Origin: Diplolepis rosae
Taxonomy: Eukaryota; Arthropoda; Insecta; Hymenoptera; Diplolepididae
Length of the DNA stretch: 64,000 nt
Assembly (NCBI GenBank): GCA_030998225.1
Contig: JAPYXD010000704.1
Coordinates: forward strand, 2,108,001 to 2,172,000
Direction: 5' to 3'
Positions 12,039-25,280 of this stretch are shown here, in pieces. Made by a program: the position numbers and the translations under genes. How positions within the stretch are numbered: position 1 is the stretch's first letter; every line of letters begins with the position of its first letter. Under the pieces are notes generated by a model that was not told the DNA's origin, made no database searches, and saw only the letters and a program-made list of their open reading frames with translations.

Positions 12039-12774
12039 GAGATTATATACACTTGTGTTCGAGAAAAAAAGCGGATTTTTACGATTTTTTTTGGAAAAAC
12101 AACACATTTTTTTTAAAAAACTGAACGCCTATTTATTTATACATGTGAAAAAATCTTTCACGAATTTTTTCAAAAAAAAAAAATTCATAGCTGGAGTCAT
12201 TATTGCCATTGTGCTAAAACACAATTTTCCCGACATCTCTTGCGGTGAGCAAGATAAAGAAGGAACTGCTTATCTGAAATACACAAAACAAAAACAAAAC
12301 TGTAGTTGGTACCTTTACGCTGTGCGTGAACGAAGGATTTTGCAAAATTCATTTTTTTACAAAAATGGTGATCGTTTTTCTAAAAAGTTTGATTTTCGAA
12401 CGTCTGAGCTTTCGGTTTTTGCAGCAAGAAAAAAAAATTTTTGCTTGAAATTTAAAATCCTTCGTCCTCTCAGAGGCTATTATTATTGTTAGTAAGCCTG
12501 CAAAAATTTAGACTGATCTGGTTAACGGTTCTCGAGAAACTGTGCTCACCGCAACCGCACTTTTTGAAAAATCAAGTTTCGAGGAAACGCTCGTGGAGCG
12601 TGACATGCAGATGACTCGCAGTTGCAGATAGCGCGCTATCAAGAGCTGCCAAATCGGTTCTACTGCTCAGATCTGTATGATTTTTTGGAAAAAGATTCTC
12701 TGAGATATGTACTTTCAGAAAGTGCAATAAAAAAATTTTCGATTTTTTCAATCAACACAAGTGTATATAACCCC
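12039..12774. mobile_element. piggyBac-like TTAA element, left copy
   Basis: A 736-base element with inverted ends (GAGATTATATACACTTGTGT and ACACAAGTGTATATAACCCC) flanked by TTAA at 12,035-12,038 and 12,775-12,778. The right palindrome arm lacks it (empty site near 42,773), which proves insertion. A second copy in reverse orientation lies at 38,612-39,345. Its open frames show no transposase domain, so it is non-autonomous. piggyBac membership is inferred from the TTAA duplication. Confidence 0.75.
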
Positions 12775-12802
12775 TTAAATAATTTGAAGGACTTACTTGA
12801 GA

Positions 12803-12920
12803 ATTTCCATTTTTTAGTTCAGATGTAGAAACATCATTGTCCGCAATTATGATGTCCTCACTAATTGGAGTATTATTTTCTTCACTAGCATCAATGCCGC
12901 TTAATCCACTGCAAACATTC
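12803..12920 (-). pseudogene. Second exon of hAT-like transposase gene (left arm)
   Basis: The reverse complement of the right-arm exon at 42,634-42,752. It is bounded by a TTTGCAG acceptor and a GTAAGT donor and encodes an acidic Ser/Asn-rich linker (GIDASEENNTPISEDI). Together with the BED-type exon at 15.2-15.4 kb it is the 5' part of a transposase gene pointing left. No catalytic domain is seen further left. Confidence 0.4.
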
Positions 12921-13042
12921 CTTAAATAAAATGTTTAAAATAATTCACATAAATTTATTTATGTGAAATAAATGTTTTCTTATGTGAAATTTATGTTTAT
13001 TTAAGTGAAAATAAAAAAACAATTAATATTATTTATCAATAT

Positions 13043-14978
13043 CCCTATTGCAAAAATCCTCGAGAAAATCCTCGTCTTATTTTCGGACGAGGAAAACACG
13101 AGGAAATTCGCGAGGATTTTCAAATTCCTCGAGGAAATCCGCGAGTCAGAGAATTAATCCTCGCGGAATTCCTCGAGAAATTTAAAAATCCTCTTTCCTC
13201 GTCCGAAAATAACACGAGGATTTCCTCGAGGATTTTTACATTCTCATCATGGATGAGAAGGTATTGGTTTTATGTGAAAAATGACTCGAAATTTTCATCA
13301 AATCTTTACGTTTTGAGACCCCCTGAGTCAGAAAAAACGGTTTTTACGAAAGTGTCTGTCAGTCTGTCTGTCTGTACAAGGAAACAAATGAACTGTCAAC
13401 TTGAACATCTGGAGTGTCAAACTAATTGTATTGGAGTTTTAACTATGGGATAACATTCTACATGGTGTAAAGTACTATCTGTGAAGTGTAAAAACTAGAT
13501 GTTCAGTTTGACTTTCCCAGAGTGTATGAGAATCCTGGAATGTAAACCTAAGTATCTCAGGAGCGTTAGCTCGATCATGTCGGAGTGTAAGTGTTGACAG
13601 GTTAACTATTTCAGAATGGAAACCTGACATTCTGTCGATATTCAAACAGACTATAAAATTATGGTCTCCCTGACTATCAAGAAAAAATGATAGATAGTTC
13701 GTGGTACTATCTGCAATATAAAACTGACATACCTAAATTTTGACACTCAAAGTTTGACACTCCATTTTTCTCCGTGTAGTAGGTCGTGTGCGGCATAACT
13801 CTCGATAGAATTATCAGAATGAATTGAGCTTTGGCACACTTTATCGGAGCCGAATAAGTAAGGACATGTTCGTTAACCAGCCACATCCAATCAAAATTTA
13901 GGGATTGAACACTACTTTTGTGTTTTTGAAAATAACTTTGTGAAAAAATCAAAAATTTTAATACTGGTTTTTGATAGTGCTCATAAATCTCTACAAATTA
14001 TCATGATAACATTTTTTGATTAAATCAAAATTAGAAATGTTACAGCATATTAAAACTGGAAAAAAGTCAATATCAAAATTCCATTTTCCAGTTAAATTAT
14101 ACGAGATACGAAAAAACGTTATAATACAATATTATTTTCTACATAAAAACCTACAAATTTGAATTGTAACATGTTTACATAAGATGCATATTTTTCTTTC
14201 TAATTTAAAAAAAACTATTGAAAATCCAAAATTCAATTTTCTAACAATAATATGTGAAATATGAAAAAAATGTAAGAATACAAAGTTGTTCGTTTTTTTA
14301 AAAAGATCTAAAATTTTGTCTAACACAGTTTCTAATAAAACATATATTTTTTTTTCAATTCCAAAAAATACGATTAAAATTCAAAAATTCCATTTTTTAG
14401 ACAAAATATGTGAGATACAAAAAAAAGGTTTAGATGGAAAATTGTTTGCCTAAATGTGGTCTACAAATTCTCATTAAGACATTTCGGGACATGATGTATA
14501 TCTTATGTTTTGATTTTTAATATTAAAAAAATTCGATTTTTTTCACCAAAATATGTGAGATACAAAATAAGCGTTGTTCTGCAAAATCGTTTCCTCAAAT
14601 AAAGTCTACGATTGTTTTTCCTTTTTTAGATATTTGGAAGAAAATAAATTATTTTAATGATGTAATTTAATCAAAAGTTACTGAAATGTAAATTGAATTT
14701 CCTGTTTCACTTAAATTCAAAAAGGAATTGCGTGACTTTGAGAAAATGTGTAATTCACATCATTTGTAGTATTATTATAAAATTGGTTTAAGCTTCAGTA
14801 TCAAATTATAAGAAATAAATTTAAATGTATGCGAAGAGCACAAGACCAAGCGCGAAGCGCGAGGTCCGGAAAGAACGGAGCGCGACGATCAAATCGCGCG
14901 CCCTAGGCGCGCTCAAACTTGCGAGTGAAGCGCGCGATGAGAATGTGCCCGCGAGGCGGGCAGATTTTTTCAATAGGG
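13043..14978. mobile_element. CCCTATTG hairpin MITE with a 1.73-kb insertion (left arm)
   Basis: The ends CCCTATTGCAAAAATCC and its inverse bound a hairpin rich in AATCCTCG and CGAGGA repeats. The same MITE is only 162 bases long in the right arm (42,346-42,507). Here it is split by a 1.73-kb insert, described separately. Confidence 0.6.
13238..14963. mobile_element. Unclassified 1.73-kb insertion
   Basis: Absent from the right palindrome arm, so its limits are defined to within a few bases, with a likely ATTTTT target duplication. It begins with ACATTCTCATCATGGATGAG, has a GTCTGTC microsatellite at about 13,355-13,375, and long AT-rich parts. It ends in a striking GC-rich block (14,825-14,960) with repeated GCGCGAAGCGCGAG-like words. 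No coding domain or inverted ends were recognised, so I cannot assign a class. Confidence 0.5.
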
Positions 14979-15154
14979 TATACATCATTAAGCACAAAAC
15001 TTCTCCAAAATATGATTAAAAAAACAAATGAACAGCATTTAGTTTGATATATTAAACAACATTTTATAATGATAATAAAGTATGATCGTCAAAAATATTT
15101 TTTAACCACAGATAAAACGGAGATACACTAAAAGCAAAGAAAATCTCGAAAAAT

Positions 15155-15432
15155 TTACGAATTTGAGGTTACAATATTAACCGGTATACTCAAGATAATT
15201 ATTTGGATGAACAAAAATAACAATATTCTACAATTGCTTACCTGTACAACTACATACCTGTGTCCCAAAAGGCGATTATATCCAACATTTTTTAACACTT
15301 TAGTACAAAATGAACATTTTGCAAAATTTTTATTTTTCTCTTGCAAGCGCAGAAAGTTCAATTTATTCCATGGAATATATGGAAGCCCGAAGTGGGATTT
15401 TATTTTCCCCCGTTTTTTTTAGTCGACATTGA
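15155..15432 (-). pseudogene. BED-finger first exon of hAT-like transposase (left arm)
   Basis: Homologue of the right-arm exon at 41,885. The sequence CSFCTKVLKNVGYNRLLGHR looks like a BED-type zinc finger, the usual N-terminus of hAT transposases. The start-proximal frame is broken: a poly-A/poly-G difference after the first codons leads to a stop. Both first cysteines are present here, while the right copy has lost one. Confidence 0.45.
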
Positions 15433-15540
15433 TGATATTGTTTAATTAACAATGTTCACGTTTAAAAGAAACTTTTCGGGAACAGAACTCAACAGAACTG
15501 AACGGAACTTTGAAAAAGTGAGGCTATATACAGTTCTATC

Positions 15541-16335
15541 AGGCCGTGTTCGCGAGCATAGGCGATAGCACGAACGAATAATAAGGAGACCAAACTGCCA
15601 TGGGAAACTTTTCCGAATCTGGCAGGAGCAAAGGCACGGTAAGTGCCCGGCTTGTAAGTTGGAAGTAGTGGAAAGGAGTGCGCAAGTGCGCAGTTGTCCT
15701 CTTCTTACTCACGGGAAAATGTGCGAGTGAGACAAACTTGTTAAATTAATCTAAGCCAGAGAGGTTATGCAACCCGGTACGCGACACGACATAGCTAAGA
15801 AAAAAATTTATTATATTAAATGCATTATATTATATTACATGCAATCTTCAAAATCTTGAAAATTTCTCGGATTAAATTCCCTCACCTTTAAAGGAAAAAA
15901 CTATTCAACATTATTTAACACACCATTTACCAAGTAATAACAAATACCATAATTTCAATTTCAAGATTTAGAATCTTATTTTCGATATATACTTACCACT
16001 TTTATAATGCACTCCTTTAGCTTTATAGAAGTCCTGAGATAATATATATATTTTTTTTCAACTAAATTTAAATTGAACAAATATCTGCCGCTTGCAAATG
16101 ATCAAAAAATCGATCAAGATAACCACTCTGGCTTAGATCAATTTGACAGATTCGTCCTACTCGCACATTTTCTCATGAGTAAGAGGAGGACAACTGCGCA
16201 CTCCTTTCCACTACTTCCAACTTACAAGCCGGGCACTTACCGTGCGTTGCTCCTGCCAAGTCGCTTACATGGAGATAGGTCTCCTTATTATTCCTTCGTG
16301 GGCGATAGCGGCCACTATACTTTGATCCTGTTTTG
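15541..16335. mobile_element. Hairpin MITE with ~180-base inverted ends (left arm only)
   Basis: 15,541-15,735 and 16,155-16,330 are inverted copies (the GCCGGCTTGTAAGTTGGAAG and AAGTGCGCAGTTGTCCTC regions) around an AT-rich loop. It begins exactly where left and right arms lose similarity (AGTTCTAT at 15,540), so it is an arm-specific insertion or rearrangement. Its outer sequence, GGCCGTGTTCGCGAGCATAG, recurs at 16,853 and 37,300. Confidence 0.55.
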
Positions 16336-16399
16336 AGCTTACGCCAGATGGCGCCGAAGTATAATTTCCTAAACCTCACCCCGCTGACATCCGCACCAA

Positions 16400-16670
16400 A
16401 GCTACATCCATGGAGACTAGATATAAGGAGACCAATCTCCATATATCCATTCCCGAAATAAAGTTCTGCTATGTACATAGTTACAAAACTTCCCGATGAT
16501 GGCATTTGTGTTCCCTGGGTTCAAAATGGCGAAGCCCAATACACGGTGCTTATAAACCGTGGATGCCGCCATTTTGCACCCAGGGAACACACGTGCCCTC
16601 ATCGGGAAGTTTCATAACTAAGTGCTTGGCTGAACTTCATTTCGTGTTTTGTGAAGTACGGCCATAAGAG
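16400..16670. mobile_element. Foldback MITE (left arm)
   Basis: CTTCCCGATGATGGCA at 16,489 pairs with the inverted copy ending at 16,609, with imperfect arms extending about 50 bases outward. The same structure lies in the right arm at about 37,545-37,805. The overlapping open frames of 60-110 codons are hairpin artefacts. Confidence 0.55.
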
Positions 16671-17029
16671 AGTTGTGCATTGACGCGTCACTCGAGGTTT
16701 TTTACGTAAATTACCTAAGTGAGGTATTTTACGTAGAAAGCCGGTAAAATACCTAATAAATTACGTGTCAAGGTGGCGGCCTTATAGAACTCAGGCCATG
16801 CACGCGTAATGCTTTAGACAGCCCCGTCCGACTCTTTAATATTTCCAGGCCGTGTTCGCGAGCATAGGCGATAGCGGCCACTATACTTTGACCCTGTTTT
16901 GAGCTTACGCCAGATGGCGCCGAAGTATAATTTCCTAAACCTCACCCCGCTGACCTCCGCACAGTAGTAACGTAGTTACATCGTATATCTCTAATGATCA
17001 CTAAGACACTAAGATGTGCTAAAATGCTA

Positions 17030-17400
17030 ACGGATGGGAATAAACTTCGAGGTTTAATAAAACTATGTAAGTCATTATTATTAAGTAAGTATTCGAATCG
17101 CATTGATAAACTTGCTTTTTGTGATTGCAGTTTTCTGATAAGTGTATCCTTATATACATGGAGTATTATTATTTCAATGTATATATTTGTAATTTTCGGA
17201 CGTTTGAGTGATCATCTCTATTTGTGTTTAGCCTGACAGTACTCTGCGATACACAGTTAAAACTCCATGTATGTCAGGATGCACTCATCAGGAAACTGCA
17301 ATCACAAAAAGCAAGATTATCAATACGATTCGAATAACTACTTGATAATAATTACTTGCATAATTTTATTTGACCTCAAAGTTTATTCCGATTTCAGTAT
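17030..17400. repeat. Hairpin with imperfect 145-base arms (left arm)
   Basis: 17,030-17,175 and 17,255-17,400 are inverted copies sharing CTTTTTGTGATTGCAG and ACATGGAGT. It is matched in the right arm at about 36,750-37,125. The 80-codon open frame seen in both is part of the repeat and shows no domain. Confidence 0.55.
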
Positions 17401-17615
17401 TTCCTGAATTATCTGAACGTGATCTGAACATGATCTGAACAGTCATCTATTATTTTCTTTTAGGGTTTTGAGCTTAAGCCAGATGGCTCTGACGAAATCT
17501 ATGTTGGGCCACCACTAAAGCCAGCCCCGTCCGACTCAAAAAAAGATGGCCGGTCCTTATTGCTACGCGTTTCTATCTTATTATTTTCGTCTCACGGCGG
17601 CGCTTTCCGCGTGTA

Positions 17616-19324
17616 GGTGTTACAAGCCGCGCATGCCCGTATTTCGCGGCGAAGGTGATTGGTTTGTTCTTCTCGGAGTAAATCCTTGAAAGGAACCGGG
17701 AAAGTCCAATTTATAAAATTACGAAAACACTGATTCGTTCAAATAAAGTTTAATATTAAATGCAACCTTATAATTAATTGAGTCTGGGCGCAACAGTTAA
17801 TACACTAGCCCGACCGCGAGAACAGTTGATTATTGAAAACGCTACAAGTTCGACGAGTGGACTTGTAGATGAGTCAATTCGCAGGTTCGGTTAAAATCTA
17901 TCTAACATTCACTCCGCAAAACGCTACAAACCATCCTCGTAGCTCACCCCCACGCATCCCCTCTCTCACCAGTTCGCATGCTGGCCCTCGCTTGGCACAG
18001 CCCGAGTAAGCGCGACCGGGAAAATCCGAGTCCGAAGAAACACGAGTCGGAAAATCCCAGCCCTAGCCTCTCGCCTCGGCTACAGGCTTTTTATGATGAA
18101 GAAAGTGAAGTTCGAAGAAGGGTAGTAAAACAGTAAACCCTTCATGAATCATCTTTACTTCCTTCTGGCGACCAGATATACCTTTTCAATGACTCTGTGT
18201 GTATTCGGACAACTCGTTTCTGAATAGATTCACACAGATGTTTTATGCTTAGTTTTTCTTAGTTACTGTGCGTGAATTACTGCTGTAAAATCCTAACTCT
18301 ATCTTAACTAAATTTATTCTAATCCTATCGTCCAGACTCAACTTTCTCATCCTTAAACTATAGCGTACATAATTCAAGTAGAAACTAACAAAGGAGTCTT
18401 AAAACTAATTTACAATGTTGAGGTCTTTATTGAAGGCATCTGTTGAACACTCGGACTACTATTATACTAGATACATTATTATTACTATTTAAATTTTACA
18501 TGGAAAACTAACCAGATTCTATGCTTTTCCCAAGGTCTCTTTATTACTTTATATATTCCAGGTTTGTTCGTGACAACCTCTTTAAACAGTCGGAATTTCC
18601 CAGATTAGTATTAATTTATTTTATTTTAAATTGAATACGCGCGGACAAGTATGGCGCCTTCACATGTGACGTCATACGAGACACGAGCGAGAGGTAGTCG
18701 CTCGTAACATAGGCCTACAATAACATGTAATCTAATGGGAGAAATGTTTAAAATATTTTTAATTTAAACATTTACGAAGTATAAAGACGAGTTACTTTAA
18801 AAATTTATTATTTTTGTTAGTATAGATTATTTCTAGAGTGTTAATTATATGTATAAAATAATGGAAGGAGAGAAATAAATTGTGAAATAATTATATTTTT
18901 TAATGTAAGGATTTTCAAAAGTTAGTAGTCTTATCTTCGAATAACACGAATAATGAACGTAAATTGTGTTAAATAGGAAAAGAAAATTTGATATATATTA
19001 GAGTTATTAAAAATTTGTTGAATAAGGGAAATGAATAAATATATCAAGCGTGATAAATACATTTTTGGGTTTGAAAGACTGAACGGTACATATATTTCTT
19101 TTTCACATTTATGAAATACATATATCAATTTCAGTACTAATAAAATACATAATTTATTAATAAAATAAAATTAAGTAGAACATTGATTTATTGCTTTTTT
19201 CAAAAGCATATAAAATTTTAACACAGTAAAACAATAATTTAAATAAAATATAGCTCTGAGTCTCTTTCGCAATAAAAAACTTTAATTTAATAAATAATAT
19301 ACGTTAGAAGGCTAAAAAACTAAG
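17616..19324. other. Left part of the palindrome spacer, no gene seen
   Basis: 17,640-18,100 is relatively GC-rich with no long open frame. From 18,700 the sequence becomes AT-rich. By position it should be the left half of the unit that carries the THAP remnant at 35.5-36.5 kb, split by the TA element. I see no transposase coding sequence in it. Confidence 0.4.
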
Positions 19325-20279
19325 TAGGGGAGAAGCGGCGAAATTGGCGCGTCGTCTAAATTGGCGCACCCTATTTTTCAGAAAATGATAACATAACAAA
19401 AAATAAAAATAGTTCTATCGTGTGCATTCTTGTATGACATGTATTTGATAGAAAACATTATAAAAATCTAATTGCTTAATACAGTTTTATTGCGATTAAT
19501 CGTTTTTTGGCATAATGGTTATGTTCGAAGCCATTGAGTTAAATCGTTAAATAATAGTGATTCAAGGTGAATTAGATTAATGCAACGATTTTATAATCTT
19601 TGATATTTAATCTTACGATTAGGATAGAATATTTGTATGAAAAAATAAGCATTTTACGTAAAAAGTATTTAATTAATGAACGATGCACTTGCGGCAAAAT
19701 TGGCGCATACGAAATTCAAATCAGAGGCGAAGTTGGCACACGTGTTGTGTTTCTGGAAACCGGTGACTGAAGTCAAGTGCTCGGATGTTTATGATTGAAA
19801 ATATAAAGAAGATAGTAAGTACACAATTATTAATATATAGATATATACATTTGAATGTTGCTGGACTTTTCTGCTAATCTTTTTCTTAAGATTTTTTGTG
19901 ACATGGGAGGTAATGTGGTTCGCAAAACTCATGTAACGACTTTTTAAGGTTATATTCATTGGAACAATCAGTGGTTAAATTTTTTTTTAAGTTTGAGGTA
20001 TTAAGGCATTTTAAAAGCGATTTTTAATAATTAATTTGCAGTCTGACAGTGTTTTGAAAGTTTTCTCGATTTTAAGATGTGAAAGCAATGTAAGTAAAAA
20101 ATTTGTATTTTTGATTGATTGTTTCTATTATTTATAATTCTTCTAAAGTTAATAATTGTATATACTTCTGATTACAAATTCAAATAATTCTCTATAAAAA
20201 TGATTTCAATTTGAATATTCACTTAAATATCCACAATTGCCAGTATTTTATTGTACAAATATAAAATATATTTTAACTT

Positions 20280-21215
20280 CCCTACTGAAAATTCCTATGT
20301 AGCTCCCTACGTAGGTCCCTATTTAGGAAACTATATAGGTCCCTATATAGGAACCTATATAGGATCCTATATGTCATCCTATAGGTACAACCTACAGGAA
20401 ATGACCTACTATCCTATGTAGTTTTCTACGTAGGTTCCTACAAAAAGTCCTATGTTTGAACCTACATCTTGCACCTATGTGAAACCCTGCGAGTTGCCCC
20501 TTTATAAAATCCTATTTTACTGCCCATGAATTTCACCTACCTAAAATCCCATGATCGTACCTACGAGCTGCACCTATCCAAAATCCTCTTACCGTACCTA
20601 TGAACAGCACCTGTGTAAAATCCTATTACTATCCCTGGGAACTACACCTATTTGACATCCTATGACCATACCTATAAACTGCACCTATGTGAAATCCTAT
20701 ACATAAAAAGTCTTCCTACGTGAAATCCTACGATCTGCACTACAAGTTGGACCTACGCGAAATCCTACGTTCCTTTCTGTATGAAGTAGACCTATGTGAA
20801 ATCCTACGTACGCTCCTCCATGAATTGGCCCTACATAAAATCATATGTTTATTCCTATATGAATTGTCCGTACGTGAAATTGTGCATTCGTTTCTATCCT
20901 TTCTTAAAATAAACTAACAGGGCCCAAATAGGAAAGATTGACTTATTGATCTTCGATTAAGAAATATAATTGAAAGCGGTTCAACTGAGTTTCTTAGTCG
21001 GCGCTCAATCGTTCCCAATTATATCCTATCAGTTTTTTGTAGAAAGGTTATGAATCGGCCCTATTTGAAATACTTTAAACACCCTGGAAAGATCTTTTGT
21101 AAATTCTTCTCTTGGTACCTGTAGTGGGATCGGATTCCAACTTCTGTTGAAAGATAATTATTATAATTATTATCATCAGGTCTATAATTCGTAGACTGTA
21201 AATACAAGGCGTAAA
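20280..21215 (+). repeat. EnSpm left terminal inverted region
   Basis: Inverted copy of 34,190-35,086. Dense sub-terminal repeats based on CCTAYRTRNGAAATCCTA occupy the first 650 bases. Such arrays are transposase-binding regions in plant CACTA elements. The 65-codon open frame at 20,720 is a by-product of the repeats. Confidence 0.75.
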
Positions 21216-24200
21216 AAAATGCTTATGAACATATATTTTAATAAGTTACTGATTCTTCAATGTAACTTTCTTTTTTATTTACATTTTTCAAGTTTCTCAA
21301 GTGAAGCATACATTATAAAATATAATTTACAAATAGAAAGTCTGTGTATCAATCAATCTCTCGTTTCAATGGCTAGTACGAACAAAGATTGGGAACTGTG
21401 CAAACATATCTTTATTTTTGTATATTAATATTAACACATACTTTTGTTAAATCAGCAGTTGGTATGACAGTCTCTCGATCGGCGATAGATGTTATTTTTT
21501 GTAACATTTCCAATTGACCTGTAAAAGCGGGCCGTGTTCGTAATTGTTTAACTATAACAAATTCTTTTGTGGATTCTTTATCAACAACAAATTCAATGAT
21601 TTCAACATAAGAGCCGTCAATTAATTTTGCAAATGCGTTATTAGAGCGTCTATTCTCTTTTGTTGAAGATAAATATAAACATCCGCCTTTCACCATTTTT
21701 TTGTACGAGCGTGCCCGATGTGAAAGATCTAACTTTTCAGTCCAAATCGTTCTGACATCAGACGAAGTGCCGAAGTATCGTGAGTCGGACAATTTTATAC
21801 TATTCTTTATCATAGACGTACCTAATTTAGAACAAAAAGTTTGGACATCAGAAGACGCGATTGAATAGACGTGTTTCTTAAGCGTATTGTAGCTATAATT
21901 TAGATTAATGTGACGACAGACTTGGTAATGTACACCATTAGCAGCATGAATTATCTTTAATAATTTAAAATTACCGGATTCAAAGCCAAATGCTGAATGC
22001 GCGTATAGTGGTCCCCAATTCAATACACTTTTTGCTAAATGTAGTGGAATGTGTACATTGTAAGTCATAGAAAGTTTAGAATATAAAGCTTCTGTACCGA
22101 TTACAAACTGATGTAATAAAATATCTGCCCGGTTCAGTTCAGTAATAGAAATTTCTGACTTCAAAAGAATGTATAAAGCTTCTACTAGCAAAATCCAATG
22201 AAGAACATATCTTCTATCAATAGAAAAGTGAAGGATGAGTGAACTATAGTACAGCGTCCAATTTTCCCATTCACGTGCCTTCCAAAACTCTTTATCTTTT
22301 AATGAACGCGTTAGCCGACAAATTTGATGTGGAGCTTTAATGGAATCCATAGTTTCATTAATTACATCCATTTCATCTTTCTTAACGAAACGGGATGATT
22401 CTTTACTGCTACCGAACCACATGTTGGCAAATTGTTTACCGATACCAGCTATAATATGCATATAATCTGGCACAAAGCCTTCAATAATTTTAAATTTTTT
22501 CAAATTGATTAATTGTGAAGGGTTTTTGAAACCGAAGCATGGGTTTTTTTCAGTGCATTGTTTCATATGCAAAATTGAATCGTTTTCATTTCGACTATTT
22601 ACATTCGTTTGCAACAGAGGATATTTATGACTACCCGAGTTAGGCTTCCCTTCATTTACAACCCATTCTCAGGGATGGAGACACCAGTTGCAACCATAAC
22701 GGCCATTAAATTGTGTAAGACCCTGCATGGGTGCCCGTGCTACAGAATCTACACAAGAGACCAAGGAGAAAACTTTTATGATACGTTCTTCATTGTTTAT
22801 ATGGCATTTAATTCCGTGGTCAGACAGTTTGTTCATATCTTCGACAAAAGGTTTAAGAAAAACATTCATGTCTGGCTTATTTTTTCCGAACCATAAAGCA
22901 ACTACAATTAACTCACTTGTTCTAATAGAAATCGGTAATTCGTTGATCATAATGTAAATTGGCCAAATTGAATATGAAGAACTTTCGAAAAGAGGAGCTC
23001 CATCAGTATTGAAAACGGTGGATATGTAGCGATTTCTATCCTCAGGATCTAAACTATTCACAAATTCCCTGTACAATTCACCATCATATATGTCTCGCAA
23101 AATATTTCCTTCATGTTGTCTGATACTCATTACTTCATCATAATAATCAGAATTCGCTTCCAACAAATCTGCTATTTGAGATGATGGGTCGAAGGTTACA
23201 AAAAAATTTTCGTACATAGGATTTCGAACATCAATTTCTGTACTACACAAGCTGCAATGTTTTTTCGAATCTGAGCGTATAAATATTCCTATATAGAAAC
23301 CACATTTATTACATAAGCCGTGAAAAATCGTAGAATTTTTAGGATTAAACAACTTATCAATTAGAAAGCGTGATTCTGGAATTATTTATCTAGCAAAAAT
23401 ACAATTAATAAGTACGCACAAACTAGAAACAGCAGAAAAACTAAGAGAATTTACCAATGCATACTTAATAATCATCATTACGAGTTCCCCTACACTAACT
23501 TTTACCGGCATTTCACTTGTTCTGAAATAAACCTACAGCAATTGAATTTTAAAGTTTAAAGTTAATCCATGATGAGAATGTAAAAGCAACATCTCGGATG
23601 AGACACGTAAGAATAATTTGGGAACGACTATAAAACTTGTTATCTCGGAGGAAAACAGTGAGACAATAAGAAAGAATGAAAAAGTTTGAAATACCTCGAC
23701 AGTCATGTTTTCTGTATTTCTAAGATTACTATTGTGCAACTCCTCAGCATCTTCTTCAATGAAGGCATGACTCTCCACAACTGACTTCAATGTGTTAATG
23801 ATAGATTCTGTCCATGTTACAGGTACAAGGTCACCTTCTGGAAGATACTCGTCTTCATTCTCCACCACCTATGTTGAAAAAATCGTTAAAACTCACTTAG
23901 GAATACTAAAAAATGTAAATGATTAAAAATGAAAATTTGAATATTCACCTGCTCAGTTTGTATGATGACATGTTCAAAACTGCTTCCTTCGGGGACAGCG
24001 GGAAACTTGCCCTCTTTAACTGACTGTTTTTGGAGCCCTTCTCTTCGTATACCTTCGTCAGAAGAAGTACTCCAACTCGTTGATGCTGATTCCTACAAAA
24101 TTTGAAATAGTATATTGCATTACAAGGGACGAAACACAGCGATTGCAAACGAGTGTGAAGTTTGCTGCCCGAGCGAAGTGAGGGCTGCAGTCACACGAGT

Positions 24201-24741
24201 TCCATTCGCTGTGTTTTGTTTTGAGTAATGCATACTATTTTCCATAGCAACTGCTTTGAGAATTTGATTTTCGGTAGCTGTGAAGCGGGAGGAATTACTT
24301 TTAATGACTTCGACTTCTATTAATATGTTGTTACTGCAGTCGAAACAAATATGTTAAAATCCCTTACTTGCTCCTTTCCATCATTTTTAGCTTAAAATAA
24401 GTCTTCAAGCACATAAATTAAAATACAAATTTCTATATTGAACAACACAATTTTACAAGTAAAAAGGTACAACATATATTTTCAATTTCAATATGTATTG
24501 TTTCTTAAAAATTCAAATGAGAAGGTCTTTAAAATGTGAGAAATTTAATTTCTTATCTTTATCAAAGCAATATTAAAATATAGACTAAATCCATTTCAAA
24601 TCAGACAGGCAATGTAATTTCAAATCGCAGAATCGGTCTTCAATGAAAAATGGTATTTTTCAAAAGAAATAAGGTGACATGTAGTATTCTATTTTTAAAA
24701 AAATCAATTTTTGCGACGTTATGGGCATTTCGGTTTTTTAA

Positions 24742-25266
24742 GGTGGCTTGAGCGTTTCGTGTCGTATGAAATGAGGGGCACCGTGGGGGCACGTGTTACA
24801 TGAATGCTCATTGCTACTTATTTTTTTAATAATCATATGTATTATAGTTACATCTGAGTAGAAGGGTAAGAAATCACGGAAATGTCCCCTGAAAAAAGTG
24901 ATAGTAAAAATTTATTAGTTTCACCTCGAGGCGGTTTTTTATATTCTGTACTTTTCTCGCAATTTTCTCTTGATTGAAGTCGTCAACCCTTTGTTTTTAT
25001 AATACTAATAGATTCCTCGAAATCGAAAGTACTATTATATATTTGATTTATGGGGACTTGTGTTTTGTTCCGGAGTTTCGCCGATTTTGATGAGGAATCC
25101 CATAAGACTACGTGTTAAACTGACATTTTTTCGGTAGCGATTTTTTCGGCATGGACATCGTCAACCACGGTATTTCTTTTTTCCAAATGAATCTAGCATA
25201 TTTTATTAAGATAATCTCTAAGTTTCAGAGCAATCTGTAATTTTTTTCAAAAACGCTCAAGCCACC
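24742..25266. mobile_element. TTAA-flanked MITE 1 in transposase intron
   Basis: GGTGGCTTGAGCGTTT and its inverse AACGCTCAAGCCACC lie at the ends, flanked by TTAA at 24,738-24,741 and 25,267-25,270. About 525 bases with no coding capacity. piggyBac-type by its target duplication. Confidence 0.7.
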
Positions 25267-25280
25267 TTAAGTTGTTTTAA

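Larger units (their letters stand above)
11757..17615. repeat. Left arm of giant imperfect palindrome
   Basis: Read in reverse complement, this matches 36,515-43,050 in several long blocks: 11,760-12,035 with 43,050-42,775, 12,776-13,230 with 42,770-42,360, 14,980-15,540 with 42,355-41,810, and 16,400-17,615 with 37,860-36,515. The blocks are separated by arm-specific insertions: a TTAA element and a 1.73-kb insert here, and the 37.9-41.7 kb segment on the right. The shared backbone is about 2.6 kb per arm. The arms contain BED-finger transposase exons and several hairpin MITEs. Confidence 0.75.

Noticed and set aside
12055..12492. 145-codon open frame (and relatives on the other arm)
   Set aside because: Falls inside a 736-base TTAA element, is shorter and frameshifted in the second copy, and has no transposase motif.
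16994..17236. 80-codon open frame found in both palindrome arms
   Set aside because: Conserved only because the arms are duplicates; it lies within a hairpin and has no domain or splice context.
20720..20917. 65-codon open frame (and its mirror at 34,461-34,658)
   Set aside because: Generated by the repetitive terminal sequence of the EnSpm element; the protein is a repeat artefact.
20280..20920. Regularly spaced short repeats resembling a repeat-spacer array (also 34,340-35,086)
   Set aside because: They are mirrored at the two ends of the EnSpm element, vary in spacing and sequence, and are typical subterminal transposase-binding repeats. Not a CRISPR array.
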